Below, piece by piece: positions 8,640 to 17,107 of a stretch of 64,000 nucleotides of DNA. Both the position numbers and the translations under genes were made by a program. The notes beneath the pieces are model-generated. The model had not been told where the DNA came from and searched no databases. It worked only from the letters and a program-made list of their open reading frames with translations. How positions within the stretch are numbered: the first letter of the stretch is position 1; the number at the start of each line of letters is the position of its first letter. This DNA comes from CF-13 sp035279665 (GTDB taxonomy: Bacteria; Chloroflexota; Dormibacteria; CF-121), in the NCBI GenBank assembly GCA_035279665.1, contig DATEHI010000087.1, positions 40,320 to 104,319 of the forward strand. Direction: 5' to 3'.

Positions 8640-8645
8640 TAGTAT
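8640..8645 (+). promoter_or_regulatory. Leaderless -10 box of the SDR gene
   Basis: TAGTAT ends exactly 6 nt before the GTG at 8652, the spacing expected when transcription starts at or next to the start codon. No ribosome binding site lies between. Confidence 0.6.
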
Positions 8646-8651
8646 TGGCCG

Positions 8652-9434
8652 GTGGAAACCGGGCTCCGAGGACGCCGGGCGCTGGTGACCGCCGCCAGCC
8701 GGGGGCTCGGGTTTGCCTGCGCCCGGGCGCTGGCCGCGGAAGGTTGTCGCGTGGCGATCTCCTCGAGCGATGAGCAGCGCATCCAGGCCGCCGCGGGTGC
8801 GCTGCGCGACGAGGGTTACGACGTGGTGGCGCGGGTCGCGGACGTCCGGCAGGCTGACCAGTGCCGCGACCTCGTCGCCTGGGCGACGACAACCCTCGGC
8901 GGCCTCGAGGTGCTCGTCAACAACACGCGGGGGCCCATTCTCGGCAGCGTCGCCGAACTGGACGACCAGGCATGGGCGGAAGCCGTCAACCTGGTGTTGA
9001 TGAGCGCCGTTCGCCTTACGCGCGCCTCCCTCCCGACGCTACGGCGCGGCGGCGGGGCGATCGTCAACCTCACGTCGATCGCCGCCCATCAGCCGGTGGA
9101 CAATCTCGTGCTCTCCAACGCGTTGCGACCCGCGGTAGTCGCAATGGGAAAGACGCTCGCGAAAGAGGCCGCGCCCGAGGTGCGGGTGAATTCGATTCTT
9201 ACCGGCCGCTTCGAAACCGATCGCATCAGGGAAGAAAATCGTCACCAGGCGCTCACCCTCGGCGTCGATCTCAGCGATTTCACGGCGGCGAGCATCCGCA
9301 ACATTCCCCTTGGCCGGCACGGACGACCGGAGGAGCTGGCCGCCGCGGTCGTCTTCCTGGCCGGCGACGCCGCCAGCTTCATCACCGGGACCACGATCGC
9401 CGTCGATGGCGGGGAGTACCGCGGCCTCTTTTAA
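8652..9434 (+). CDS. Short-chain dehydrogenase/reductase with altered catalytic motif
   Basis: 260 aa, GTG start directly after a leaderless -10 box. The Rossmann motif is TAASRGLG (residues 13-20) instead of TGxxxGxG, NNTRG replaces the NNAG motif, and Ser142 of the catalytic triad is present. However the usual YxxxK is replaced: in LVLSNALRP the Tyr position is Ser155 and the Lys position is Arg159. A known SDR subgroup annotated as beta-ketoacyl-ACP-reductase-like lacks the perfect tetrad in the same way. It may bind NAD(P) without normal dehydrogenase chemistry. The end VDGGEYRGLF is typical for the family. Confidence 0.8.
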   Translation: METGLRGRRALVTAASRGLGFACARALAAEGCRVAISSSDEQRIQAAAGALRDEGYDVVARVADVRQADQCRDLVAWATTTLGGLEVLVNNTRGPILGSVAELDDQAWAEAVNLVLMSAVRLTRASLPTLRRGGGAIVNLTSIAAHQPVDNLVLSNALRPAVVAMGKTLAKEAAPEVRVNSILTGRFETDRIREENRHQALTLGVDLSDFTAASIRNIPLGRHGRPEELAAAVVFLAGDAASFITGTTIAVDGGEYRGLF

Positions 9435-9472
9435 CCCTTCAACGACCCTCGCCCGCCAGCGGACAGGGAAGC

Positions 9473-9850
9473 TTACTTCTCCGGCCAGCGACCGGGAAAC
9501 GGATCGACCGTGGGTTTGGACTTCCAGTCCTCGCGAACCGGTGCGAAGACGTCCGCCACCGAGACGCCGTCAGGGCCGGCTTTGGCCGAGTGGGGAACCT
9601 GGCTGGCGATCGTGTACGTCTCCCCCACCCGCAACTCGCGTGCCTGACCGTCGACCACCATGGTCACCGAACCGCGGAGGACGAACCCGACTTGCTCGTT
9701 CTCATGCCGGTGCTCCGGAACCTGCACGTTCGGATCGATGTCGACGAAACCGATGCTGAGCCGGTCGCCATTCACCGTCCGCGCGAGCACCCCGTCCCAG
9801 ATGCGCGACGGCTTCAGTTTTGCGACGGTCTGAAAAACGCTCACGGTCAT
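9473..9850 (-). CDS. Cupin-domain protein
   Basis: 125 aa. A single cupin barrel: PEHRHENEQVGFVLRG gives the first metal motif (two His and a Glu), and GETYTIASQVPHSAKAG the second (His). Such small cupins bind a metal and act as dioxygenases, isomerases or ligand sensors; nothing here fixes the substrate. Its ATG overlaps the stop of the WYL-regulator gene (ATGA), so it is co-translated with that regulator and may serve as a linked sensor or enzyme. Confidence 0.8.
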   Translation of the reverse strand: MTVSVFQTVAKLKPSRIWDGVLARTVNGDRLSIGFVDIDPNVQVPEHRHENEQVGFVLRGSVTMVVDGQARELRVGETYTIASQVPHSAKAGPDGVSVADVFAPVREDWKSKPTVDPFPGRWPEK

Positions 9851-10872
9851 CCTCCTTTCTTACGGCCCCCACCCTGATCCTCATTGCGAGCTGCCATTTT
9901 CGTGCCTATGTCGCTGATCTTCTTGCGCAGGTCCGCGGGCGCCAGGACTTCGACCGCATCGCCCCATCCCAGGATCCACGGGGTGATCTCCACCGTGCCA
10001 GTCACGGTGACCGTCATGTTCACCGAGCCCTTCGGCCCATCGCCGAGCGCCTGGGATGGATGCCAGATGGATTCCCTCACCCGTGCCGCCGCCGGCGGAT
10101 AGAAGCGCATGCGCACCTCGACCGGCTCGCCCGAGTGGAAGATTCCCCAGGCGCCCGCCAGGTAATTGTTGACATCGAACTCCTCCGGGATCTGATAGGT
10201 CTCGGGCATTTGCTCGGCCCGCGTGATGCGCTCCAGCTTGAAGGTCCGCATCTCCTTCAATCCGCGATCGCGCGCCACCACGTAGCTGCTGTGACCGATC
10301 AGGGAAGGCTCGAGGAAATAAGGCTCGATCACGCGCGGCTTGACCTCGTGATTCGCCGTCGGGTACCAAATGCGGACTGCCCGGTGCCCCGCCCAGCTGA
10401 GGGCGATCGTCTGGAGAACCCGCGAGTAGATGGGATTCGACGGACGATCGGCCATCTGACGAACCGTGGCGTGAACGTACTCCGCGACGGGCGCCGGTAG
10501 CACGGCCGCCAGCTTGGTGAACGCGTCGGCCACGTCGGGATCAGCCTGGTCGCGATGTCGGTGCATCAAGCGAACACCCATCAACAACGCCATCGCCTCG
10601 CGCAGGGTGAACTTCACGGGAGCCACGAAGTAGTTCGGGTCGATCGCGAACCGCCCGTTGTCCTCATAGACGGGCACGTTCATCGCTTCGAGCGCCTTGA
10701 TGTCCCGATAGGTGGTTCTCGGATTCACGCCGGTACGGCGCGCGATCTCGCCTGTCGCCAAACCGTGGGGATTGCCCTGGAGCAGGGTCTGGATCTTCAA
10801 GATCCGGGCCCCACGATCCCCCTTCTCGAACGAGCCCACTTCGCCGTCCAGTCTAGGCGTACGTATCGCCAC
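9847..10872 (-). CDS. HTH-WYL transcriptional regulator (PafBC superfamily)
   Basis: 341 aa, GTG start. The N-terminus has a DeoR-like winged helix (about residues 25-65; LATGEIARRTGVNPRTTYRD is the recognition region). A WYL domain follows around 150-230, with the ligand strand VRIWYPT in place of the WYL tripeptide and DRGLKEMRTFKLERI. The WCX-type C-terminal part covers about 250-325. WYL regulators such as PafB/PafC activate DNA-damage genes by binding single-stranded DNA. Divergent from the YhaO/YhaN pair and followed by a cupin gene. It is a candidate to read the TGTC-N12-(-10) promoters at 7229 and 15333 (inference). Confidence 0.85.
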   Translation of the reverse strand: MAIRTPRLDGEVGSFEKGDRGARILKIQTLLQGNPHGLATGEIARRTGVNPRTTYRDIKALEAMNVPVYEDNGRFAIDPNYFVAPVKFTLREAMALLMGVRLMHRHRDQADPDVADAFTKLAAVLPAPVAEYVHATVRQMADRPSNPIYSRVLQTIALSWAGHRAVRIWYPTANHEVKPRVIEPYFLEPSLIGHSSYVVARDRGLKEMRTFKLERITRAEQMPETYQIPEEFDVNNYLAGAWGIFHSGEPVEVRMRFYPPAAARVRESIWHPSQALGDGPKGSVNMTVTVTGTVEITPWILGWGDAVEVLAPADLRKKISDIGTKMAARNEDQGGGRKKGG

Positions 10873-10977
10873 ACCGGTTGCTTCGGAACAAATTCAGCCC
10901 AACCTTTATAATGGGCACGCTTTCGCGCCCGCTTATGCCATCGCGCCAGGCACAATTCGCGTGGTTACGGGGGATTT

Positions 10978-12072
10978 GTGGCCCTTCGCCTGCTCCATTT
11001 CGCTGACCTGCATCTCGACCGGTCCTTCGCGAGTGAACGCCTCTACGGCGTCGGGGCACAACGACGCCGTGAGGATCTTCGCGCCGCCCTCCAACGCATC
11101 ATCGAACGGGCCAAAGAGGCCCAGGCCGACCTGATCACCTGCGGTGGCGACCTGTTCGAGCATGACCACGTGACCCGCGAAACGGCAAACTTCATCGTGC
11201 AAACCCTCGGCGATGCCCGGTTGCCGGTCCTGATCGCGCCTGGCCATGCAGATCCGGCAGTGCCGAGCTCACCCTACCGCTACCTGCGCTGGCCGGAAAA
11301 TGTCACGGTCGCGGCACATGAGGATCTGCGACCCTACCGCTATGGAGAGTTCAACATCTGGGCAGCCGGCTTCATGCGTCCCGACGTGGCAGAGGCGGCT
11401 TTGCGTGATTTCCCGCGGCGCGAGGCCGGCACGCATCTACTGCTACTGCACGCATCAGACATGAGCCAGGTGCCAGAGGGCGTGACGCCGTATAAACCCA
11501 TCCTGCCCGCCCAGGTCGAGGACGCCGGCTTTCGTCACGCCCTCCTTGGCCATTATCACGACGGCAGGACCAGTGAGTCGATCACCTATCCCGGCAGCCC
11601 GGAGCCTCTCGGCTGGAATGAATCCGGCCGTCACTGCACCGCGCTGCTGACAGTCGACGCTAACGCCGACCTGCAGGTCTTGCTGGAAGATATCAACCTG
11701 CGGCAGTTCGCCCAGGAGACGATTGACGTCACGGGGATGACCCGCCTCGAGCAGGTCCGCAACGCGGTGATGACCATGCGGGAGGAGAGGCAGCTCGATG
11801 GCGGCATCATCCGGGCCACGCTGGTCGGTGAACGGGACCACGCGCTGACCCTGGATCCAGAGGCGCTGGCAATGGAGTGCAGCGACGGCTTCGCCTATCT
11901 GGAGTTCCGTGACCACTCCCGGATGTCGCACGACCTCGACGCCGCCGCACAGGAGTTCACCAGCCGGGGCGAGATGGTGCGCAAGCTGGTGGATCACAAG
12001 CAGGGGTCTCGTCAAGAGGAACAGGCGGTCGGCCGCGCCTTGCAGCTCGCACTCGACGCCTTCGACGAGTGA
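10978..12072 (+). CDS. YhaO/SbcD-type DNA repair exonuclease (metallophosphoesterase)
   Basis: 364 aa, GTG start. The calcineurin-like core is complete: HFADLHLD (residues 6-13), GGDLFEHDHV, a PGHAD loop in place of the usual GNHD, LLLHASD and GHYHDGR. It corresponds to YhaO/SbcD/Mre11-type nucleases, which with an SMC-like partner trim double-strand ends. The partner ATPase follows at 12089 (16-base gap). A TATAAT box lies at 10907-10912, giving a leader of about 60 nt. Confidence 0.85.
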   Translation: MALRLLHFADLHLDRSFASERLYGVGAQRRREDLRAALQRIIERAKEAQADLITCGGDLFEHDHVTRETANFIVQTLGDARLPVLIAPGHADPAVPSSPYRYLRWPENVTVAAHEDLRPYRYGEFNIWAAGFMRPDVAEAALRDFPRREAGTHLLLLHASDMSQVPEGVTPYKPILPAQVEDAGFRHALLGHYHDGRTSESITYPGSPEPLGWNESGRHCTALLTVDANADLQVLLEDINLRQFAQETIDVTGMTRLEQVRNAVMTMREERQLDGGIIRATLVGERDHALTLDPEALAMECSDGFAYLEFRDHSRMSHDLDAAAQEFTSRGEMVRKLVDHKQGSRQEEQAVGRALQLALDAFDE

Positions 12073-12088
12073 CGCCGATGAGTTCGCC

Positions 12089-15000
12089 GTGCAGTTAACC
12101 CGAATCGAGATCGACGGCTTCGGCAGCCTTCAGGGGATGGATCTGCGCTTCGGTCCCACGATGAACGTGGTCGTCGGGCCGAATGAGGCAGGCAAGTCCA
12201 CCCTGCAGGAGGCGATCGTGACCGGCCTCTACGGGCTGCAGTCGGGGGATCGTGCGCGCTCAGCGCTGGTGGAGCGCGCCGACCGCTGGCGGCCCTGGCA
12301 AGGCGGCAACTTCGGTCTGGCGCTCGAGGTCGTGCTGGAGGACGGGACTCAGCTGCGCATCGAGCGCGATCTCGACGCCGAGACGGTTCGCGTCTTCGAC
12401 ACCAGCACGGGCGCGGAGCTGGGCGACCGCTTCGAGCGGGACGCCTCGGGCGGATTGCAGGTCGGACGCCAGCTGCTCGGCGTGAGCCGCGATATCTACA
12501 CCAACACGGCGTGCATCTCGCGCAGCGAAGTGCTGCGGCTGGAAGACGCCGGCACGATCAAGGAAGCGATCGTCGCCCTGGCGGACTCGGCGCATCCCGA
12601 CCGGACGGCGCAGAAAGTGCTCGACCGCCTTCGCCAGGAGCGGACCCATCGGATCGGCAAGCCGCGGGGGCGCACCGGCCCGCTACATGATCTCGAGGCT
12701 CGCCTGACGGAGCTCGAGCGACAGCTTGCGGCCGCCCGCCAGGCACGCGCCGCCGTCGACGAGCTGGCGCAGAAGCGGGAGACCGTCTCGGCCCTGACCG
12801 AGGCCGAGCTGAGAATCGTCCAAACGCTCGAGGCGGCCCTGCTCGCGTCCCGCCTGCGGGATGCGCGTCACCGGTTGGAGCGGGTCGACACGCTCGAGCA
12901 GGCGCTCGCCGAGGAACGCGTCCGCCAGGAGGAGCACACCCGTTTCGCGATGTTCCCACTCGACCGCCAGGCGGAGGTGCAGGAACTGCGGAGCCACCTG
13001 CGCGCATCGAGGGAAACACAGGCGGACTTCGAAGGTCGGGCGGCGGACGCGAGTGCGCAGGTGCAGCAGCTCGAGGCGGAGCGCCAGAAGCTCGATTCCG
13101 AGGCCCAGGGCCACGAAACGCGAGCCCGCGGCATCGACGAGGCCGCGCTCGGGAACGAGCCCGCCGTCCGGGAGCTACTCTCCACACTCAACGTCGCCGA
13201 TACCCAGGCGCCCGAGGTCCACCTCCGGGCCCAAGCCGCAGCGGAGGAGGCTCGGCGGATCGCGGAGCGGCACCCGGGGCTCATCGGGAACAACCTCGAC
13301 TGGCCCGCCCGACAGATGGAATTCCAGCGCGTCTTCTCCGAATGGCACGAACGCCACAACGTCGCGCTCGAGGCACGCCGCCGGGCGGGCGCCGAGCTGC
13401 CGCCGCGCCTGGAGCAGCTCAAACACGACATCGCCCGCTACAAAGAAGTCCCGGACGTCATCAAGAACGGTCAGCAGGCCGAGGAGTCGATGCGACGCGA
13501 GGAGGCGATGGCGGAGCGCGCCCGAAGTCGGCAGCGCACCTTCCTGGGGGCGATGCTGGGCGGGCTGCTGCTCACCGCGATGGCCATTTTGGTTGCCTTC
13601 CTCGCCTTGCAAGGGGGCATGCCCCTACCCCTCAGCGGGGCCGCCTTCTTCCTCCTTGGCATGGGTGTCCTGTCCACCGGCATCGGCATCTGGGTGCGCG
13701 GCGCCGCCGTTCGCGAGGTCGATCGCCGGCTCCGCGCCAAGGACGAGGCGCGGGTGAAACGTCGTGAGATCCTCCAGCCCTGGGGCGTCCGGAGCTCGGC
13801 GGAACTGCAGCAGGCGCTGGTCGAGCACCTGCAGAAGGTGCGCTACGACGCGACACGTCTCGAACTCGACCGCCAGGCGACCGAGTTGGAGGAACGCGCG
13901 CAAGCGGCAGGGCGCAGCTTGCGCGAGCTGGTCGGATCGTGGGGCCTTCCGCAGCCCGCGCCGACCGAGGAGGCTGTTGACGAGGTCGCCCGCGAGATCG
14001 AATCACTATCCCAGGACACGCTCGCCTGGAATGCCGCCAGCGAGCGATCGCAGGACGCTTCCCGCGCGGAATCCGAGATGGACCAGCGGCGGGAGTCATT
14101 GCGCCAGCGACTGCACAGCCTGCTCGACCGGCTGGGGTTCGACCGACGCGAGGCGCTCGGTGCCGCCCGCGATTTCATTGCGAGTTGCGAGGCCGCACGC
14201 ACGGCGCAACAGGTCCGCACCAGGATCGAGCAGCTCGACGCCCAGCTCGAGCAACTTCGGGCGCCGGGCCAGCGCTCGGTCGCCGAGCGCGCCAAGGCTG
14301 ACGATTACGCTCGTCAGCTCGCCGCCATCTATGCGCCGGCCGGCATCGCCGAGACCGATATGGAGCGCGCGGCCCAGGCCTGGGACGCTGGCGTCGGGCA
14401 CGCGGAGGCGTATCGCGCGTCGAGCGCACGGCTCGCCGAGTTGGAGGGCCAACGGGGCACCGCGCCCAACGACGAAGGGGCATCGCTCCGCCAACTGGTC
14501 GATGACCTGACTCGCCAGATTAGCGAGGTCAGCCGGGGTGTGGACCCGGCGGCGGTGGCGGAGTTCGCCGCGGTGCCGCTGGCCGAGCTCGAACGGCAGC
14601 GCGACCAGCACCGCAGCAGCAAGGAGCGAGCACAGGAGGAACGGGCACGGGCGGAGGAGCTCTTGAACGACCGGCTCACGCAAACCGGGGACGTCGCCTC
14701 GCTCGAAGAGGAGATCGCGACCGCCCGCGAGCAGCTCCAGGAACTCGAAGCCGAGGCCCACGCCTACGACCTCGCCATCGAAACGCTCGAAGCGGCGGCC
14801 AAGTCGGTCCGCAGGGCGGTGATCCCGAGGCTCAAGTCACAGCTCCAGGGCCAACTCTCCCCGATCACGAACGGCCGCTACCGTGATGTCCGCATCGGGG
14901 ACGACCTCGCGCTGCAGGTACGAACCCAGGATCAGCGCACCTATAAGGATGTCGACAACCTCAGTCTCGGCACCCGTTCGCTGATCTACCTGCTCGAACG

Positions 15001-15298
15001 GCTGGCGTTGGCGCGGATCATCGGTGGCAACGCAGAGCCCCCGCCCCTCCTCCTCGACGAGGCGCTGGTGCATGCCGATCGCCGCCGCCTGAGCGCCGCG
15101 ATGAACGAATTGAGCCGCCTCGACCACCAGGTCATCCTCTTCTCGAAGGACGAGGCGCTCGCCGAGCGCGCCGAGAAGGGCGACGACTGGACCATCATCC
15201 GGCTCCCCGGCCCAGCCCTCGTCGCGGGGTCTGCCGAGGGGGCGCCGGCCAATGGGTCAGCCAACCCCGACCAGGTCCAAGAAGAAGTCACGACTTAA
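12089..15298 (+). CDS. YhaN/SbcC-type SMC-like ATPase
   Basis: 1069 aa from GTG 12089. The N-terminal ATPase half has Walker A GPNEAGKST (residues 30-38). Long coiled coils occupy about 190-480 and 560-940. In the centre, about residues 484-537, are two hydrophobic helices (GAMLGGLLLTAMAILVAFL and a second after PLPLSG), as reported for Bacillus YhaN. The C-terminal half carries the signature-like LSLGTRSLIYLLERLALAR and Walker B LLLDEALVHAD. With the upstream YhaO-type nuclease it should form a Rad50/Mre11-like complex, here probably membrane-tethered through the central hairpin. Confidence 0.85.
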   Translation: MQLTRIEIDGFGSLQGMDLRFGPTMNVVVGPNEAGKSTLQEAIVTGLYGLQSGDRARSALVERADRWRPWQGGNFGLALEVVLEDGTQLRIERDLDAETVRVFDTSTGAELGDRFERDASGGLQVGRQLLGVSRDIYTNTACISRSEVLRLEDAGTIKEAIVALADSAHPDRTAQKVLDRLRQERTHRIGKPRGRTGPLHDLEARLTELERQLAAARQARAAVDELAQKRETVSALTEAELRIVQTLEAALLASRLRDARHRLERVDTLEQALAEERVRQEEHTRFAMFPLDRQAEVQELRSHLRASRETQADFEGRAADASAQVQQLEAERQKLDSEAQGHETRARGIDEAALGNEPAVRELLSTLNVADTQAPEVHLRAQAAAEEARRIAERHPGLIGNNLDWPARQMEFQRVFSEWHERHNVALEARRRAGAELPPRLEQLKHDIARYKEVPDVIKNGQQAEESMRREEAMAERARSRQRTFLGAMLGGLLLTAMAILVAFLALQGGMPLPLSGAAFFLLGMGVLSTGIGIWVRGAAVREVDRRLRAKDEARVKRREILQPWGVRSSAELQQALVEHLQKVRYDATRLELDRQATELEERAQAAGRSLRELVGSWGLPQPAPTEEAVDEVAREIESLSQDTLAWNAASERSQDASRAESEMDQRRESLRQRLHSLLDRLGFDRREALGAARDFIASCEAARTAQQVRTRIEQLDAQLEQLRAPGQRSVAERAKADDYARQLAAIYAPAGIAETDMERAAQAWDAGVGHAEAYRASSARLAELEGQRGTAPNDEGASLRQLVDDLTRQISEVSRGVDPAAVAEFAAVPLAELERQRDQHRSSKERAQEERARAEELLNDRLTQTGDVASLEEEIATAREQLQELEAEAHAYDLAIETLEAAAKSVRRAVIPRLKSQLQGQLSPITNGRYRDVRIGDDLALQVRTQDQRTYKDVDNLSLGTRSLIYLLERLALARIIGGNAEPPPLLLDEALVHADRRRLSAAMNELSRLDHQVILFSKDEALAERAEKGDDWTIIRLPGPALVAGSAEGAPANGSANPDQVQEEVTT

Positions 15299-15322
15299 CC
15301 GGGCGGGTGCGTCGTCCAGCGG
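15295..15322 (+). repeat. Dispersed repeat copy A
   Basis: The stretch TTAACC..GGCGGGTGCGTCGTCCAGCGG begins at the stop codon of the YhaN-type gene and matches the copies at 25590-25617 (same strand) and 25667-25692 and 25718-25740 (opposite strand), apart from a few changes. Confidence 0.5.
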
Positions 15323-15332
15323 CGGGGCCGAG

Positions 15333-15368
15333 TTGCGACAGACAGCTGTCAAAACCGGGAGGTAGTCT
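15333..15368 (+). promoter_or_regulatory. PafBC-like, leaderless promoter of the 15375 gene
   Basis: GCGACAGACAGCTGTCAAAA contains the perfect palindrome GACAGCTGTC (15341-15350). It is followed by N8 (CCGGGAGG) and the -10 box TAGTCT (15363-15368), which ends 6 nt before the ATG. TGTC-to-box spacing equals the mycobacterial RecA-independent damage promoter and the rmuC promoter at 7229-7263. GGGAG/CTCCC also allows a small hairpin around the box. Confidence 0.5.
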
Positions 15369-15374
15369 CCCGTC

Positions 15375-15734
15375 ATGGGCAATGTCATTCCGTGGTCACA
15401 GATCCATCCGAGCATTACAAGTGAAGAGCCCTTTGTCGCGGTCGTCATCATCGATCCCCTGCGGCAGATTTGCGTCAGCGAGATGGTCGCCTTCGAGCCA
15501 GAAGCGCTCACCGGCGCGGACGTCGCGGCCGCCGAGCTGATCGCGGCCGCCCAGGCGGCAGCGACGAAAGTCGCCAGCGGCTACCGGGTACGCCGCCAGC
15601 AAGCCGCCCCCTCCGCAACCCTGACTCGCAAACGGGGCGGGGAGAATAATGGCGCGCTCACGCTGCCTCTCCCCCTCGAGGGGGTACGCGAAAATCTGGG
15701 TGGGCTGCGAGTGCTGAAAGGCGGGAAAGGCTAG
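15375..15734 (+). CDS. Uncharacterised small protein with a repeat-derived tail
   Basis: 119 aa. No family is recognised. Residues 1-75 look like a small folded domain with the strand EPFVAVVIIDPLRQICVSEM followed by an Ala-rich helix. The tail from about residue 85 is encoded by a C-rich palindrome (15671-15684) and reads like translated intergenic repeat. The gene has its own leaderless promoter that resembles the rmuC promoter, so it may belong to the same damage response as the repair genes on either side. Confidence 0.5.
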   Translation: MGNVIPWSQIHPSITSEEPFVAVVIIDPLRQICVSEMVAFEPEALTGADVAAAELIAAAQAAATKVASGYRVRRQQAAPSATLTRKRGGENNGALTLPLPLEGVRENLGGLRVLKGGKG

Positions 15735-16318
15735 ACGCGCAGCCGCTCTTCGAGACGGGCCTTCACCTGCGGCCACTCACTCTCGATCACCGAGAAGATC
15801 ACTGTGTCGCGATAGCTGCCGTCCGGACGGATGCGCTGGTTGCGAAGCGTTCCTTCGAAGCGGGCCCCCAGTTTCTTGATGGCCGCCTGAGAATGCAGGT
15901 TCTTGATGTCCGTCTTGAGCGCGACCCGGACGGCGCGCCAGTCGTCGAAAGCGTGGCGCATCAACAGGTACTTCGCCTCGGGGTTGACGATGCCGCCCCA
16001 CGCGTCCGGCGTATACCAGGTCCAGCCGATCTCGACATTGCGATCGGCTTCCTGCACGTCCAGGTAGCGGGTGCTGCCGATGACCCGGTTGTCCTCGAGG
16101 CGGACGACAACAAAAGGATACTCGCGGCCCTGCGACTCGGCCTCCATCGCCTTCTGGAGTAAGCGATCCATTTGTTCGAGGGTCACCGGCCGAGCGGGCA
16201 TCCAGCTCCAGATGGCTTCATCGCGTCCGGCCTCGAGGAGGGCTCGCGCGTGCGAAGGACGCATCGGCTCGAGCCGGATATGCGCCCCGGTCAGCGTGAT
16301 CGGTCCCAGCGGCGCCAA
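15731..16318 (-). CDS. GNAT acetyltransferase, RimJ/RimL type
   Basis: 195 aa if it starts at TTG 16318, five bases after the DUF2269 stop; ATG 16264 is the next option but would cut the first strand (ITLTGAHIRLEP). The GNAT fold is clear: the substrate strand IRLEPMRPSHARALLEA, the central VIGSTRYLDV, NVEIGWTWYTPDAWG, and NLHSQAAIKKLGARFEGTLR for acetyl-CoA binding. RimJ/RimL-like enzymes acetylate protein N-termini or small amines; the acceptor is unknown. Likely co-transcribed with the DUF2269 gene. Confidence 0.8.
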   Translation of the reverse strand: MAPLGPITLTGAHIRLEPMRPSHARALLEAGRDEAIWSWMPARPVTLEQMDRLLQKAMEAESQGREYPFVVVRLEDNRVIGSTRYLDVQEADRNVEIGWTWYTPDAWGGIVNPEAKYLLMRHAFDDWRAVRVALKTDIKNLHSQAAIKKLGARFEGTLRNQRIRPDGSYRDTVIFSVIESEWPQVKARLEERLRV

Positions 16319-16323
16319 GTCGC

Positions 16324-16749
16324 TTAGAAGGGCTGCGCGACCATCAGGAAGACGACGACGACAAGCAGCAACCAGGCGACGAGCTGGATCGTCATCGCCG
16401 CGCCGGCAAGGGAGCTCGATCCCTCCGCCAGCGCGCCGCGCGCGCGCCGTAGGTTGGGGGCCAGGAAGGCGCCGTCGAGCCCTGCCGCCGCCACATAAAG
16501 AAGGAAGCCGAGGAGGAGCCAACCGGTGAAGAGCTTGAAATGCCCGACCCACAGCAGCAGGCCGGTGACGAGCACCAGCGCCGATCCTGTGTAGACGAGA
16601 GCCACTTGCACCCGCCAGCCGAATTGGTAGAGCGCGTGCTGCGCGACGTCGGCCGCCCGGGCCGCCATGGGCCGCAGCAGTGCGTGCGTGCTGACGCCCC
16701 CCAGCAGGAAGATCGCGCCGAGCACGTGGAGCGTTTTCAGGACCGGCAC
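16324..16749 (-). CDS. DUF2269-type integral membrane protein
   Basis: 141 aa with four predicted membrane helices (about residues 6-25, 47-66, 71-90 and 117-138). The N-terminal motif LHVLGAIFLLGGVSTHALL with His8 and His22 fits the DUF2269 family of small four-helix membrane proteins, some of which bind haem. Function is not established. It is the first gene of a two-gene unit with the acetyltransferase and diverges from the 16800 gene. Confidence 0.65.
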   Translation of the reverse strand: MPVLKTLHVLGAIFLLGGVSTHALLRPMAARAADVAQHALYQFGWRVQVALVYTGSALVLVTGLLLWVGHFKLFTGWLLLGFLLYVAAAGLDGAFLAPNLRRARGALAEGSSSLAGAAMTIQLVAWLLLVVVVFLMVAQPF

Positions 16750-16787
16750 GTGAGCAGCATACGGTACGGCTCGGGCGGTCGCCGTTG

Positions 16788-16793
16788 TACAGT
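16788..16793 (+). promoter_or_regulatory. Leaderless -10 box of the 16800 gene
   Basis: TACAGT ends exactly 6 nt before the GTG start at 16800. Confidence 0.55.
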
Positions 16794-16799
16794 TGCTCC

Positions 16800-17099
16800 G
16801 TGCCAGACGAGCGGCGCGGGCAGGCCGAGGTCCTCATCCCGCACGGATGGCTTCTTCCCAACCTCAGCCTCGATGCCGTGCGCTCGTTGCAGCGAGGGGA
16901 CACAACGTCCGATTTGGAGAAGGGCGACCTTCGCCTCGCCGGCGTCGAAGTGCTGGTGGCGCGTAACTGGGTGAAGGACGAATTCTGGCCGCGCATCCAG
17001 GATGCTGTGCACAGAGGCTACGCCGCGGAGAAGACCTACACCTTCATGCGCGCCCATGCGGATCGCCGGGGAAGCCGCCGGCCCAAGAAGTCGTCCTAG
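16800..17099 (+). CDS. Uncharacterised 99-aa protein
   Basis: GTG start 6 nt after a TACAGT box, so probably leaderless. No known family is recognised. The sequence is soluble and mixed alpha/beta, with EVLIPHGWLLPNLSLDAVRS at the N-terminus, VEVLVARNWVKDEFWPRIQD in the middle and a basic tail (RRGSRRPKKSS). It is 8 bases ahead of the DUF885 gene and likely shares its transcript. Confidence 0.5.
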   Translation: MPDERRGQAEVLIPHGWLLPNLSLDAVRSLQRGDTTSDLEKGDLRLAGVEVLVARNWVKDEFWPRIQDAVHRGYAAEKTYTFMRAHADRRGSRRPKKSS

Positions 17100-17107
17100 G
17101 CGGCGCC

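Noticed and set aside
15731..16996. A single 421-aa gene
   Set aside because: The first half overlaps the well-formed DUF2269 gene in another frame and shows no conserved residues; only the GNAT part from about 16318 is real.
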